Positions 1 through 11,300 of a DNA stretch of 64,000 bases are shown here, one piece after another. Numbering within the stretch: the first letter of the stretch is position 1; each line of letters begins with the position of its first letter. The notes beneath the pieces are model-generated. The model was given only the letters and a program-made list of their open reading frames with translations, ran no database searches and had not been told where the DNA came from. The DNA is from Daphnia carinata. Taxonomy: Eukaryota; Arthropoda; Branchiopoda; Diplostraca; Daphniidae. A program made the translations under genes and the position numbers. The stretch is from the NCBI RefSeq assembly GCF_022539665.2, contig NC_081331.1, forward strand, positions 6,975,534 through 7,039,533, given 5' to 3'.

Positions 1-418
1 CCCGTTTCCTGTCACACTGTACACACTGTATTATAGAAAGTAGACACGCTCTGCTGGCTACTAGTGGGTGTGTCCGCGTTCGTACGCGTTGGGCCCAGCA
101 CGAATCAGCTCGTCGGTGCACGCGCATGAAGCGTATGTTTTTTAGCTGTGAGTAGAGGAGCCAGGCAGAGCAAAAATTCCTACACTTTTTCAGCCTACTC
201 ATATATAGATAAGGAAGTGGAGTTGGGAAAGAGGTAGAGCGAGCATAAAGAAAGGAGAGAGAGTGGGTGAGAGAATAGAACACGTTCAATAAATCACGAA
301 CCGAATCGAAATCAAATAAAAAAAACTTTGCAGTTCCAAAGTGTATAGAGCTGGCGCCCAGTAAAACGTCAATAACAAGGGCTCGCAGAGATGGCTGAAA
401 AACAAAAGAAACAGTTCC

Positions 419-444
419 AGAGAGAGAGAGAGAGAGAGAGAGAG
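419..444. repeat. (AG)n microsatellite
   Basis: About 13 uninterrupted AG dinucleotides. Such tracts can bind GAGA-type factors in arthropods, but nothing around this copy suggests a promoter. Confidence 0.9.
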
Positions 445-1164
445 AAACGTCAGAATTTTTGAAGGAATTTTCGAACGGCCAAAAACGAAACGTGAGAAGA
501 GTCAACAGAAGGAAGATTGACTCTTTCGCTCCCACTTGATTCACTTTTGCCCCGTTTTTCCATCGCTATCTGTTTTCGCTCTGCATCGCCTTTAAGGGCT
601 TCCCTTTTTTTTCCGGACAGCTTTTGTAGATATCACACTTAATATGTACAAAGAAAAAAGGCGATAGATACAAAAGGGCGAGAGTTGAAAAGCAAAACTA
701 TACAAAGCAAACGTTAAGGATATTCGGGAATTTTTTTTTTTTTTAAACGAAAATAGGGAAGCCACCCGGAGCGGATTACTTGCTGGCCCACTCTTCGAAA
801 ATAGTGTTAACGTATGAAAAATAGAGGAAATAGAATTTTTTTGTTTTGTTTTTGTTTTAATTCTTTTTTTTTTATACTTATTTTGTATTATGTCATTCTC
901 TTGGTCGACTTTTTATTTTCTTTCAACGTCTTTCCTTTTTTTTTTTTGCTTTTTCACGTCGTCGGGCGTTGTCCACACGGATAGGACGGTTTTCGTTGTG
1001 TTTCTTATATCCTCCATGTGCTAGTGTCGGCCTTTTCTCGTGCCGTGGCGTTAAATCCGCACGTCTACAATTGAATAGATACACGCACACACAATTCTCG
1101 AATGTCGCTTAGAAATGACGTCCTACGGCTGATGCTGTTCGATCTCGAATTTCCGCCGGCCTTG

Positions 1165-1170
1165 TTTATT
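1165..1170 (-). terminator. candidate poly(A) signal AATAAA (distal)
   Basis: A second minus-strand AATAAA, about 870 bases after the stop codon at 2035. It is an alternative 3' end to the hexamer at 1599-1604. The local base composition is more balanced here, so a chance match is somewhat less likely. Confidence 0.3.
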
Positions 1171-1598
1171 TGGCTTGGGCCTTTGGTTTAGACTTTCTCG
1201 AAAATATGGATGCATCCGACTGGAGAATGAAACTGTCGGATTGAACATGAAATTGCAAGTCAGAAGGGGACTCGGCGACCGGTGGACTATGTCGATGGTG
1301 GCGTCCCGTTCAAAATTCCTTGACACCTGCCACCATTGGGAATTTCACGCTGCGGTGGAATTTGATGGATCCATCCTCTTTTTTCTTTTTCTTCTTCTCG
1401 TTTCTTTTCACGATTATTGGTTCGATGTCTTCGTACTGGTCCGATCAAAGATTTTCTGCTGAATATTTTCTTTTTTAGACAGTTTTTATACGTAAAGTTG
1501 GTCTTTCATTTCGCTGGTGTATGCACAATTTTTCCCATCCTCCGCTTGCTTCGAGTTGTATATTCCGGCCTCATCCATTCCTGATAACCATTTTCTGA

Positions 1599-1604
1599 TT
1601 TATT
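1599..1604 (-). terminator. candidate poly(A) signal AATAAA (proximal)
   Basis: TTTATT on the plus strand is AATAAA on the minus strand, about 430 bases downstream of the stop codon of the leftward gene. It is a canonical hexamer in the expected orientation, but the region is AT-rich and chance hexamers are common. Confidence 0.3.
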
Positions 1605-2034
1605 TTGATTTTTTTCCCTGCCCCTTCTTATATATATATATATACACACACATATTATATATTTTTCTTTTGTTGGCCAGCTTTTGTTGTCGGTTTTTTG
1701 ACGTGTTTGAGTTTTGCCGCCCAATACCCGCCAGCGCTACACCAGGGCCCTGCTTTCATATTGACTATCCAATCAGCATTCCGCCAGCCAGATGATGGAT
1801 AAGAGCGTACCACCGTGCCAAAAACATTGGAACGCGGGACTCGGTGTGTTTTCATTCGTTTCTATTTGGATCGGTGTGCTATATGCTATTCTTTTTTGCT
1901 TTTTCCTACATGGACGTCACACGATTCCGCCCTCCTCGAACTCTTTTTCGTTTTCCTCTGGCAAGAATATTGCTCCCTTTTATCAAAAACGCCGAGAGTC
2001 TGCAAAAAAAAGAAGTTTGATTCCTTTTTTTTTT

Positions 2035-5000
2035 CTAGAGGCAGCCGTTGCCCCAACATCCGCACCAGGGTAACTCGTTGCTCTTGCGACTACTCCGACT
2101 ACTCCTGCTACTACTCTCGGCCGAATCGCGCCGGACGACGAGCGTCCTGACGCCTTCTTCCGGATTGGCCGCCGACGTGTTTTCGATGACCGTTTCGACG
2201 CGGACGACCGGCTTGCGCCTTTCCTTATTGACCCGAAAGGTGTCGACCAACGAGAAGCTCCTGGCCGTCTTCTTGGCCGTGGCCAGCCGGAGGCCGTTCT
2301 TGCCCTTGCCGCCCTGGCCGCCTTCCGCGGATCCGGCCGCCGAGTTGCCCCCGTCATTTCCGCTTTCAGGAGGCGGCTCCTCGCCAGAGACACTCTTCCG
2401 TAGGATCCCATTAGACGCAGTCGACGTCGATGTTTTCGTATTACTCGGACGGCCAGTTCCGGTTCCGGAGCTGACCCGACTTCCGGACGATGCGGCGGCC
2501 GTCTCGTCAAAGTTGACCGAGACGCGCGACTTTGGCGGAGATTCGCGATGCAATCGACCTTCAGCCGGTGGCACAGTGGCCGCCACAGGCGCTGGAACGC
2601 CAACCGGAGAAGATACAGCGGGAGCTTCGTGATGTCGGCATCGATGGATGACCATCGTCTGCGACGTTGAAGTTTGCGGCGGTGCTAGTTGCGGCCTTAT
2701 TTGCGGCTGCAAACCGGCTGGCGTTGACAGAGCCGGGGCGGCCTGCTGTTGTTGCTGTTCGCACAACAGGCAATTGGGCGTCGGAGGAACTCGGCTGCCT
2801 GGGGCCACAGATGCTGATGGCCCTGGTGACGACGCCCGTTCGTCATTCAAAAGAGAAGGGACAGGCACTTCAGCCGACATCCTCAAATCCACTCGTAACT
2901 GACTTCTGTACTCGAACGAGCGGCCGATTTTAGGCATGTATTTGCGTCCCATTTCCGCCGAGGCCGATTGTATAGTTCCGTAATGGCTCTCGACGGCCAT
3001 CGACGACGACGTGCCTGGTTCGGCCGCTGTCGAACTGAAAGCGAAATCCGAGTTCTCCGCATCGTTTTGCGACTCCAGTTTGACGCGTCGATTCATTCCG
3101 GTCGGATGCGAAGCGTTGCTGGAACTCGTACCGAACCCTCCGCTAGCCGAATGGTCGCGTTGCGAAGAGTTGGGCGCCGGTGACATCCGTCGGACTTGAA
3201 TCCGGCATCCACCGACGGTGATGTGTCTAGGCAACTTGGCGTGTCCTTTGAGGCGGAAGCGGACGAGCCGCTCCCCGGTGTCGACGCCGCGAAAGAAGCG
3301 GCGCTCAACGTCGCCGACGATGGTACCGAAAGCGGCCAAGAGGAGCGACACGGTGGCGTCGCTAATGTAGTGCGGGACGCCAGTGAGGGAGACGACCCAA
3401 GTCTGGGCCGAAACGTCCGTCAGCCGGACTCGATGGCCCCTGAGCCGGAACGAGTGTCGCAGCAGATACTGGAGCGAACGGGCCGAGTCGAGGCTAATGA
3501 AGAAGAGCGAGCCGGCCAACATACGGACGCCGCGGACGTGACAGCGAGTCGGATCCAGCTGCTGCTCCAATTGATCGATCACCTCCTGAACAGTGACGGA
3601 CCGGGCATTGACCGCTGTCAGCTCCTTAGTATCGAAGCTGACCGTGTGCGGATCGACGGCGTGTAGGCGGAGCAGCGAGGCGGAAGCATCGCCGTCCGGC
3701 AGAGGATAGACGCTCAGACAATTCGCATCGCCAAGGCCTCGGTTCGTTTCGTCGGCTCGTCGGCGGCTCAACGCACCGCCGAAGGAATGGCCGTGATTGG
3801 TCAGCGCCATTGGCGGTTGCAGCGCTCGAGGAACGTCGTAACTGGAAATGGGCGGCGGAGCAGGTAAGACGTGCGACGGATGAACGATGCGGATGGGTGA
3901 TGTGCTTTTGCGGGTCGATGTCACCACGATACCGTCAATGGTGGTCGTCGTCGTCGTCGAGAAACTGGACGCAGTGACGGCCATGGTCGTGTCGGGTTGA
4001 CCTTGAACGACGCCACCACGCCCCAAATACCCGCTACTTCCGGCCAATTTCTTATTGTTGTTGATGTTATTATTATTGTTGTTGTTGTTGTTGAGGAAGA
4101 CGACAGTGCTGGAATGAGTGGCCGTCGGAGAGCCGGAAGCCGACGACGAGGACGACGATGAAAAGGAATTCCGGCGTTGCGGCATCGACGACCATCCAGC
4201 AACTCTTCCGGCCTGTTGTGCGAAGGTCGACGATCCGCCGCTATCGCCAACGCCGATATCCGTCGAACACGATTCCACTATGGCTCTTGATGGACGTATT
4301 GTCCCTGACGCGACATCCATTGCCAACGGGCTGGCCGCATCTTTTTCGATGATGGCCATCTGCCGATGTCGTTGCTGCTGTTGCTGATTGATCCCAGAAA
4401 TGGGCCGGCGTTTGATTGTGGCAATTCCGCTCGTTCCAGGACTGGACGAGTAATTGCTACCCGCGTCATCCTCGGCTTCCTCCATCAAGACGTTCGGCGT
4501 CGACGGCGTCGTTGGTGAACCTGAACAGGTGGCCACGACCAGTCCGCTCTGATGGAGTTCCTGCTCCTGCTGGAAACTGCGGACAATGTTGACCAGGTGG
4601 TCTAAATTGAAATCACCATCCTCGCTGGGCGTGTCCGGTGGAATGCCCCCACCTTCGCCGATGTGAGCCGTAGGCTCATCCTCTGCTTCAACGCCGCTGC
4701 TCTCACCTTCCTCGGCCACCTCTTCCACACCTTCTCGGCCGTGCACGGGATGGTGGATGGCCGTCGTGATGATCGTGGTGGCAGCCGCGGATGGAACGGG
4801 CGGCGGAGGAGTGTTCGGAGGCATCAAACTTGTGCTCGCCTCCACTGTGAAATGATTCGCACACTCGGACGGATGATCGACAGGATGAAGGAAATCACGC
4901 AAGTCTACGCGCACTGGATGAGAACAAGCCGCGTATCCGTCTTCGTCTTCCATCCCACTCGTGCTGTACCGGCTCTTCACGGCCGAAAGGCTCTCGTAAC

Positions 5001-5811
5001 ACACCCGACTGGTGGCGTCCACTGGCGACGAAACGGCCGCTGGCTGAGACGGTACGTGCGGATGAAAGTGTTGAGTAGCCACGTAAACTTTAGCACCGGC
5101 TGAACTGCACCGCCGCGGCATTCTTCCGTAGGCTTTCTGATAATTCTCGATGTTGTCCTTGACTGGATTGCCGCACTCAACGTAAACAGCTCCTCCACCC
5201 AGGCCGACTCGATGACGGTCGCAATTAGCCGTAGCCAGCGCGGCTTCATTGCAATAACAAGTGGCATCGAGGTCGGAGTTGGAAGCTGTCGGTGCTGATG
5301 TCGAATGTCTGAAGTCACCTGTCATGGCCGATTGTGATTTGCTTCGACTTATGGCCATCGGTACTCCTTCGCCCGGCTCCTTCTCATCGGCATCTCTGTC
5401 CTCGTCGTCGCTACCTTCCGAATTGCTATGACGACCATTGATACTTGGACTAGCTCGATCATCATCATCACCGTCGTCATCATCCTCCCTCTCTGTTCCA
5501 GCTCCGCCCTCGCCGTCCGATGGATGCTGACTGTGATGATGATGCTCCGATCCGGTGCCGGCCAGATCGAGGTGCTTGATGAGCTTCTCCAGCCGCTCGT
5601 ACTCGTCGCGCAGGGCCCACATTTCCCGCCGTAGGTGGTCGTTCTCCCTGCGGAGCTTCTTAATGTCCGTCTGGCCGCGTTCCACCTCGGCGTTGATCTC
5701 GATCGTACGTAGGCGCAGCTCTTCGTTCTCGTAGAGCATGCCCCGCGAGGACCGCTTGTCCAGCTTCCGGTTGGGTTTGATGCGCACATCCTTCTTTCGG
5801 GCGCGCAACAT
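2035..5811 (-). CDS. large coiled-coil / tandem RRM-like domain protein, 1258 aa
   Basis: A single uninterrupted coding block, far longer than chance. The ATG at 5811 has a purine at -3, and the frame is closed upstream. The N-terminus is basic (begins MLRARKKDVRIK). Residues about 27-82 form a charged heptad-like coiled coil, followed by a His run and an Asp/Glu-rich stretch (about 90-150). A Cys/His patch, CYC-x10-C-x2-H, lies near residue 183. A long Ser/Thr/Gly/Pro-rich disordered middle carries short Gln runs and an Asn run. Residues about 724-803 and 804-876 look like two consecutive beta-alpha-beta modules; the second (VVSLTGVPHYISD... to ITVGGCRIQVRR) resembles RRM-like or Gag-associated nucleic-acid-binding folds in outline. 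Further on are a CLLC motif (about 1013) and HRCRHH (about 1055), possible 14-3-3 or kinase sites (ARSFSL, LRKSVS), and a Cys-rich tail ending PWCGCWGNGCL. Nucleic-acid or protein-scaffold binding is inference, and I do not recognise the family. Transcription probably starts at 7932. Confidence 0.88.
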   Translation of the reverse strand: MLRARKKDVRIKPNRKLDKRSSRGMLYENEELRLRTIEINAEVERGQTDIKKLRRENDHLRREMWALRDEYERLEKLIKHLDLAGTGSEHHHHSQHPSDGEGGAGTEREDDDDGDDDDRASPSINGRHSNSEGSDDEDRDADEKEPGEGVPMAISRSKSQSAMTGDFRHSTSAPTASNSDLDATCYCNEAALATANCDRHRVGLGGGAVYVECGNPVKDNIENYQKAYGRMPRRCSSAGAKVYVATQHFHPHVPSQPAAVSSPVDATSRVCYESLSAVKSRYSTSGMEDEDGYAACSHPVRVDLRDFLHPVDHPSECANHFTVEASTSLMPPNTPPPPVPSAAATTIITTAIHHPVHGREGVEEVAEEGESSGVEAEDEPTAHIGEGGGIPPDTPSEDGDFNLDHLVNIVRSFQQEQELHQSGLVVATCSGSPTTPSTPNVLMEEAEDDAGSNYSSSPGTSGIATIKRRPISGINQQQQQRHRQMAIIEKDAASPLAMDVASGTIRPSRAIVESCSTDIGVGDSGGSSTFAQQAGRVAGWSSMPQRRNSFSSSSSSSASGSPTATHSSTVVFLNNNNNNNNNINNNKKLAGSSGYLGRGGVVQGQPDTTMAVTASSFSTTTTTTIDGIVVTSTRKSTSPIRIVHPSHVLPAPPPISSYDVPRALQPPMALTNHGHSFGGALSRRRADETNRGLGDANCLSVYPLPDGDASASLLRLHAVDPHTVSFDTKELTAVNARSVTVQEVIDQLEQQLDPTRCHVRGVRMLAGSLFFISLDSARSLQYLLRHSFRLRGHRVRLTDVSAQTWVVSLTGVPHYISDATVSLLLAAFGTIVGDVERRFFRGVDTGERLVRFRLKGHAKLPRHITVGGCRIQVRRMSPAPNSSQRDHSASGGFGTSSSNASHPTGMNRRVKLESQNDAENSDFAFSSTAAEPGTSSSMAVESHYGTIQSASAEMGRKYMPKIGRSFEYRSQLRVDLRMSAEVPVPSLLNDERASSPGPSASVAPGSRVPPTPNCLLCEQQQQQAAPALSTPAGLQPQIRPQLAPPQTSTSQTMVIHRCRHHEAPAVSSPVGVPAPVAATVPPAEGRLHRESPPKSRVSVNFDETAAASSGSRVSSGTGTGRPSNTKTSTSTASNGILRKSVSGEEPPPESGNDGGNSAAGSAEGGQGGKGKNGLRLATAKKTARSFSLVDTFRVNKERRKPVVRVETVIENTSAANPEEGVRTLVVRRDSAESSSRSSRSSRKSNELPWCGCWGNGCL
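4051..4094 (-). repeat. coding trinucleotide repeat (poly-Asn tract)
   Basis: A TTG/TTA-type trinucleotide repeat inside the large minus-strand coding region. On the coding strand it reads AAC/AAT codons with one ATC, giving a run of nine Asn, one Ile, then more Asn. It lies in the disordered middle of the protein, about residues 572-587. Its length is likely to vary between individuals. Confidence 0.85.
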
Positions 5812-7900
5812 GGCGATTACAGTAAGCCACGAGGTTACTGATTAATGAATTTTTTTTTTTTTTTTTTTTTGGCACAAAAAGGCACGGAAGAAAAAAAAAA
5901 AACAATAAAAACGAGCAACGTCTCAAACACCTCGTCCGGTGCGGCTGAATGATGGAAGTTTGAGATGATTTCTTTTGATTTTACATTGTCACTGTCGGAT
6001 GCATCACTGTTCCCTATTGGGGCTCGTATGATGTTTGAGGAAACATGCCACTGCAATTTGAAGATATTATTCCAGTTACGGTGAAGCGTTTTTGTGTGTG
6101 GACTTGTTTTGTCGTAGATCTTCGCCCACTTGATGGATCTTGATGTATTACAACAACAGCAAAAAATAGGCGGCGATTCGGATGCCTTTGAAAGAAGAGG
6201 TCAGTGTGGCTCTTTCTCTCTCTCTCACCAGGGCGTTACTTAGGCAAAAAGGAGTAAAGGAGGCTTTTTTTGAGTATCGTTTTCACGTTCCAGGAAAGAC
6301 TGAAAGAAAACCAGAAGGGTTTTATGTTCTTCTTTGGGCTTCTCTTTTGGCTCCTTGTTCGCATCCTTTCGTCTCGGCGAAGAAAATGTTTTCACATATG
6401 CAAACGGCGTCTACTCGACATATTGCCTCGTCGGCAAATACAGCCGACGTCTTCAGAGATTTCACCTCGTTGATTATTCCTGTGAAGGCAGTCGCCTACT
6501 CATCCGAAAAAAGAACGGCGTGCGACCGCTACCTTCAAAACGAGCGCACCGGAATGAAATCACACATATGTGCGCGGGTTAAGAAGAACAAGAAAGTCAA
6601 AGAATATCGGTCATAGCCATGGGACTTAATATATGAAACACAAGAGAGTTTTTGGCCCAGCAAAAAAAAAAATTGTGTGTAGGATTGGCGCAGAGATGCG
6701 ACGAAATATCCAACTGCCACCGCCCTCCGTCAAAGATTCAAACACTTAAGCACGTTCTAAAGCTTCACGCACATGGAATGCTATTCAATCACTTTCGTGA
6801 TCGTCCATTGCGAAGCACAACTTGGTTCGATTTTTTTCTATTTATATGTATATATGTTTTATTTTGTTATCTCGGCCCAAGTTATTGTTCAGTAAAGGTG
6901 AATGGTAATTATTTCCCTGTTCGTTTTTGGAGTGGGAAGGAGACGAGTTGCAACCCTCTGGGTTCGTCTTATTATTGCTATTTTTACTTCGATGACGGTT
7001 TTTGAAAAATAGCTGAGATTGGCGTAGGATGGTGAGTGGTTGACACAGTCAACAGACAGACACAAACACTGGCAGCAACAACGCAAGCGGAAAGAGAAGA
7101 ATAACACTGGCCCTTCTTCTTTCGGATGGCGTTCGGCTTTTGATGTGGAAACTTGCGCAACCCGGTGTGTGTGGGCTGGACTTTTAAAGCTCAAAGCTTT
7201 TAGAAAACAGTGTCGAAAGAAGACCGGAATTTGAACGAGAAGAATAAACGCAGTTTTTCCCTTTTTTTTTTTCTTATTCTGTTATAAATAGACTCACGTC
7301 AAATCGATTCGCACATTGGGGAGAGAAACACACGCACGCCGCACGTTTTTTGTATACATACACACGCACTGGTAGACACAGAAAGCGTTCTGAATTCTCT
7401 ATGAACTCGAACTCGTGTGTTTGTGCGGCACACGCTCGTCGAGATGTCGAACGAATTTCGAAAGTACCGCCCTAACTATCGGTTCCACGCGATTACAGAC
7501 GACAGTTGAAAAATTCTTTTTTTTTCGTGGTCGAATTTGAACCCGTTATTATCTAGCACTCGATGCCATGTTTGTCCACACTTCACTGACACAATCCAAA
7601 TTTTGTTTCTTCAATCCTCAGCTTTTTTTGTGTGTGTGTATTCTTCGATGATTTTTACGGCAGGCCGGTTTCAAACATTGGCAATGTTTTCGTGAAGAAC
7701 AACTTCCAGCGACCTACACCCACCTACACAAAACACATTGGTTCGTTTTGTCGATGCCAGTTGTTGGTGTTTGCCCTTTCGTGAATTTTTGGCACGTCGT
7801 CTGCCTTCCCCCCCTTTCTCTTGTTTTGTTTTTTTCTTGTCCTTTTTTTTTTTTTTTGTAAGGACTACGATTTTAGTTGAGGGGATAGAGTCGCCAGACG
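5812..7900 (-). other. 5' UTR / possible 5' intron of the leftward gene
   Basis: This lies between the inferred start site (7932) and the ATG (5811), with no convincing coding frame. A possible 5' UTR intron is visible on the minus strand: a GTGAGT donor at 7297-7292, and an acceptor AG at 5839-5838 that is the first AG after a long pyrimidine-rich tract. If used, the leader would be a first exon of about 635 bases joined to an exon starting at 5837, 26 bases before the ATG. The plus strand has a 21-base T run (5850-5870). Splicing here is inference from motifs alone. Confidence 0.35.
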
Positions 7901-7934
7901 CGTCCGCCGTCCGACGAGTCGTCAGTGAAACTGA
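7901..7934 (-). promoter_or_regulatory. Inr + DPE core promoter of the leftward gene
   Basis: On the minus strand a perfect arthropod initiator, TCAGTTT, spans 7934-7928 with A+1 at 7932. A downstream promoter element, GGACG (consensus RGWYV), falls exactly at +28 to +32 (7905-7901). There is no TATA box at -30, which is typical of DPE promoters. The orientation and position suit the large minus-strand gene, 2.1 kb from its ATG. The strict spacing is what makes this convincing; a plus-strand TCAGTG overlaps the same spot. Confidence 0.55.
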
Positions 7935-8213
7935 TGCTCATTGCTGGGTGCGTGCCGAACCACATCCCGGGGTGTGAGCCAACCGAGCCAACAGAGATGG
8001 ACGACGGCAAGAAGTTGGGTGTGTTCAGATGGGAGGCACGGGGGGTGGTGGATCGTCAAGAAAGAGAGAGAGACATACATATCTAGGCACACACGCACAT
8101 AGACACACACATTCTGTTGGCCAGATCCAACGCCGACGGTAGGGGCACCTTTGGGGCGCATCACGCTCCAACGTCTATAGAGGCTTATAACAGCCTCACC
8201 TTGAGCGTACATC

Positions 8214-8226
8214 CGTCAGATGGCGA
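8214..8226 (+). promoter_or_regulatory. CTCF-like motif
   Basis: CAGATGGCGAG matches the core of the arthropod CTCF motif (AGATGGCGCT type) with changes at the 3' end. It lies just upstream of the leftward gene's promoter. A single motif match is weak evidence of binding. Confidence 0.25.
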
Positions 8227-8370
8227 GTTCGGGCAACCGCTGAGACTTGCGCACCTCTGCAATCGAAAGCTCTACATTGTTTGTTGTTCAATCAAATGCG
8301 TTTTGCCTGGCTACGGATTTTGGCCATATTGTCATTACATAACGCGCTTCCCTTCGCTTAAAAAGAAATT

Positions 8371-8388
8371 CAATTTCAATTTCAATTT
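8371..8388. repeat. short (CAATTT)3 tandem repeat
   Basis: Three exact head-to-tail hexamers in noncoding DNA. No functional reading is evident. Confidence 0.8.
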
Positions 8389-11300
8389 ATGTTCAATATG
8401 AGACAGACTGGATACATGACCGTGTAATCACGTTAGCGTACTAATAAAGACAGATATATAAGAGTTAAAAGACGTCAATATCGTTTCAAGAATGATGTGA
8501 GGACTTTTCATGAAATCTACGTTGTTCGTGTCTCCAGGCGAGCGGCGGGGGTAACATTCAGTCAATATTTAGAGCTATCCTGTTAAACGTATATGTCTAC
8601 CTCGTCCATCTGCGACTCCATTAAGATAATTGGTCTCCGATGTGGCCTGGTTCTCGTTCTCTTGATTCTTCGTCTCTTGTCGGCCCAATACGTTTTGCAG
8701 ACGTACTCTATCGCTCTGGGGGGAATTCGCTAATGAATCGAATGAGCGACGAGCGAGAACAGAGATGTAACCGCACCCCCAACTATTTCTCTGCATGTCG
8801 TATAAACGGCGTATCATCGACCCTTATTCGTTCGGTAACCGCTGCAGCCATTCAATCTAACTGATTGGGGCATCGCAATCTCTTAAAACTTAAACTCTCA
8901 GACTGGAACATTATTCAATATGTCATCGCTGATGTGCAAGTGCATGGAACTGACTGAAAAAAATTTAGCGGAATTAAGTTATCCCAATTATTTTTCTGCG
9001 AAAACTCGTTAGAAAAAATGAAGCCCTCGTTAAAGTAGAGCTATAGTTAGGTTAGTTTTTTTTTCTTTCAAATCAACAGCCGAACGTAAGGAGTAACGTT
9101 TTCGTAGGTGCGGTAACGTTAACAGGGGTATGGATCGGAATAGGATTCTAGGAAGGGGCGCTAGATTAAGAACCTCGACCGAAAGAGTCAATGCGTGTTA
9201 TGTTTTTCACTTTGGTCCTTGCTCCAGTCGCACGTTTGTCGCCATGATAATAAACAGACCCAACCCAAACCCGACAAAAGGGTGTCCCACCGTATCGTAT
9301 GCAATACGAAAGAGAGAATTCGCAGATGGTTCCGGTTCCGGATCACTCGTCTTTTTATTTTTCTCTCTCACTCTGATTCACTCAAGACAATGCAACTGGC
9401 CTGCCGCACCGATTCATTTATCCAACCCAAAACAAAGAAGAAAACAATAACCATCTAACAAAAACAAACACGACCGCTGTACATGCACACGTATATACAT
9501 ACAGCATAGCTACCTTACATATATATACATACAACAATCACCACTCCAAAATAGAAAAAAAAAAATTTAGAATTTTGTTTTTTTAAGGAATCTGGTTTGG
9601 ATTCGAACGGTATGTAGGGCCAACGCCCTTTATCACGGCAATGGTCTTTTTTTATTTATCGCTCTTCGTTTTCTTATTGTCTTTGCTTCCTTAGTCGTTG
9701 CGAATTTTGTTTCTTTGTTATTGCTGCACCTACATGTACCACCTAGCTCTATTTCTCTTGTAGCCCCTTCTCGACGGTCTTCGAAAGACACGAAAGGCAG
9801 CACTGAAGTGGGGCACGCAGAGAGAGAGAGAGAACTGAGGGAGTTGGCACGGAGGGATTCAACTGACGCGCGCGCGATTCAAATCAGTCAAAACCGTTGG
9901 AGAAGTTACAAAAGAAAAGAAAAAAAGTTTGACATCATCAAGTAATCGATTTTTCAAAGCCATCGTCTTGTGAGTTGTCAAATTCGATAATATTTGCTAC
10001 GATTGATCGATTTCTTCGATCTACCGTACGCCATGCCGGTGGATTGCGACGTGATCGAAGAATGCCGGCGAAACAGGTCGACCAAATCGCGCGCACTCGA
10101 CACATCGTTCATTCGACTTTCATTCCCCATTGTCTATATCCGTTTCAGAGAAAAAAAAAGGAAATCAGTAAACAGAAACGAAAAGGCAAAACAATAAACA
10201 ATCGAAAAGGAACCCAAAAACAAAACAGGAATTCGATCCTTTTTTTTTATTCAATAAATTGATGATTTCACTCGATGGTTCCATCGATATTCCTAATCAA
10301 CTCATCATCTCCAAATTGAAGCGATGGGTTGGCAACGATACGCAAACTATGTCCGCTTGGGAGGATCAAACTCGAAAGGATGAGCTCCTAGTAGGACTGT
10401 TCATTCACCCCCATTGCTGACTGAAACGGTTTATTGCCATATTCTTTTGTTTGTTTTCTCGTGTTATTGTTTCCCATACTTTCTTGTGTTGGCCATCGTC
10501 AAGAAGTGTTTGTTGTTTTCTTACTATGTTGGAGGAGGGTATGTGTGCTACATTATCCTCGGCCTTGTATACATTTAGAAGGGGGAGGGAGCAAAAGGGA
10601 GGGCAAAAGGAGGTAAGGTGGCCAAGATCTTCGTCCCGTTCGACTATTATTATTTATCCGTGGTAGTTATGGATGTAATGAACATGCGCAGTTTTTTTTT
10701 ATGGCCAGAAGAACCAAAAGTCTGGACTACGGAAGCTTCTGATGGCACTTTCCACTTTGAATGACGGAAGACGTAAGAGCCGCTCGTATTGTCAATCATT
10801 AAACGAGAGCAAGTCGAAGGGAAAGCGCAGGCGGGGATGAATTGCGAGTACACAGTATAACGGTTGGTCCGGCATTTGTCGTTCTCCTTCCACTCGCCAG
10901 GTTCCACGAGAACTTGGCGGCCATACCGATCCAGTCATGGGGATAATAAAAAGGGGGAAGGGAACTCTTGCACGTAACAAAGTAAAAACGGGAAGAAAGT
11001 GACGGCATTAGTGATGTAAAAGAAGCTCAACCATCCGAATGCGGTAATAAAATGGATACTTTAGATACCCTACAATAGATCGCAATTTCATAATGATTTT
11101 TTAAATAAAACTTGGCTTTGGTCGGTCTATTTTTGCTTTGTGGTCATCGAGGAGTTCATTCAATGAGACCATCTCTGCAATCGAAGAGATTTTCGATCGA
11201 TTTATTCGTGCATCTTAATTAATGAGAATAAGTTAAAGGTTGTCCACGTCACAAAACGCTTTTGGCATAATCGAAATCACAAAACCAAAAAATGCAAACC

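Larger units (their letters stand above)
1..2034. other. 3' UTR and downstream flank of the leftward gene
   Basis: No convincing coding region. The stop codon of the minus-strand gene lies at 2035-2037, so the transcript's 3' UTR must extend leftward into this stretch. On the minus strand, AATAAA polyadenylation hexamers (TTTATT on the plus strand) occur at 1599-1604 and 1165-1170, about 430 and 870 bases after the stop; either could end the transcript. The stretch is rich in T and A homopolymers and holds an (AG)n tract at 419-444 and a (TA)n tract at 1629-1644. Several frames of 60-110 codons are open here, but they are low-complexity Phe/Ser/Tyr-rich translations and I do not regard them as genes. 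RNA 3'-end data would choose between the two hexamers. Confidence 0.5.

Noticed and set aside
2048-3666. Long plus-strand frames (194 and 156 codons) opposite the leftward gene
   Set aside because: Antisense shadows of the GC-rich coding region; the minus-strand frame is continuous for 1258 codons.
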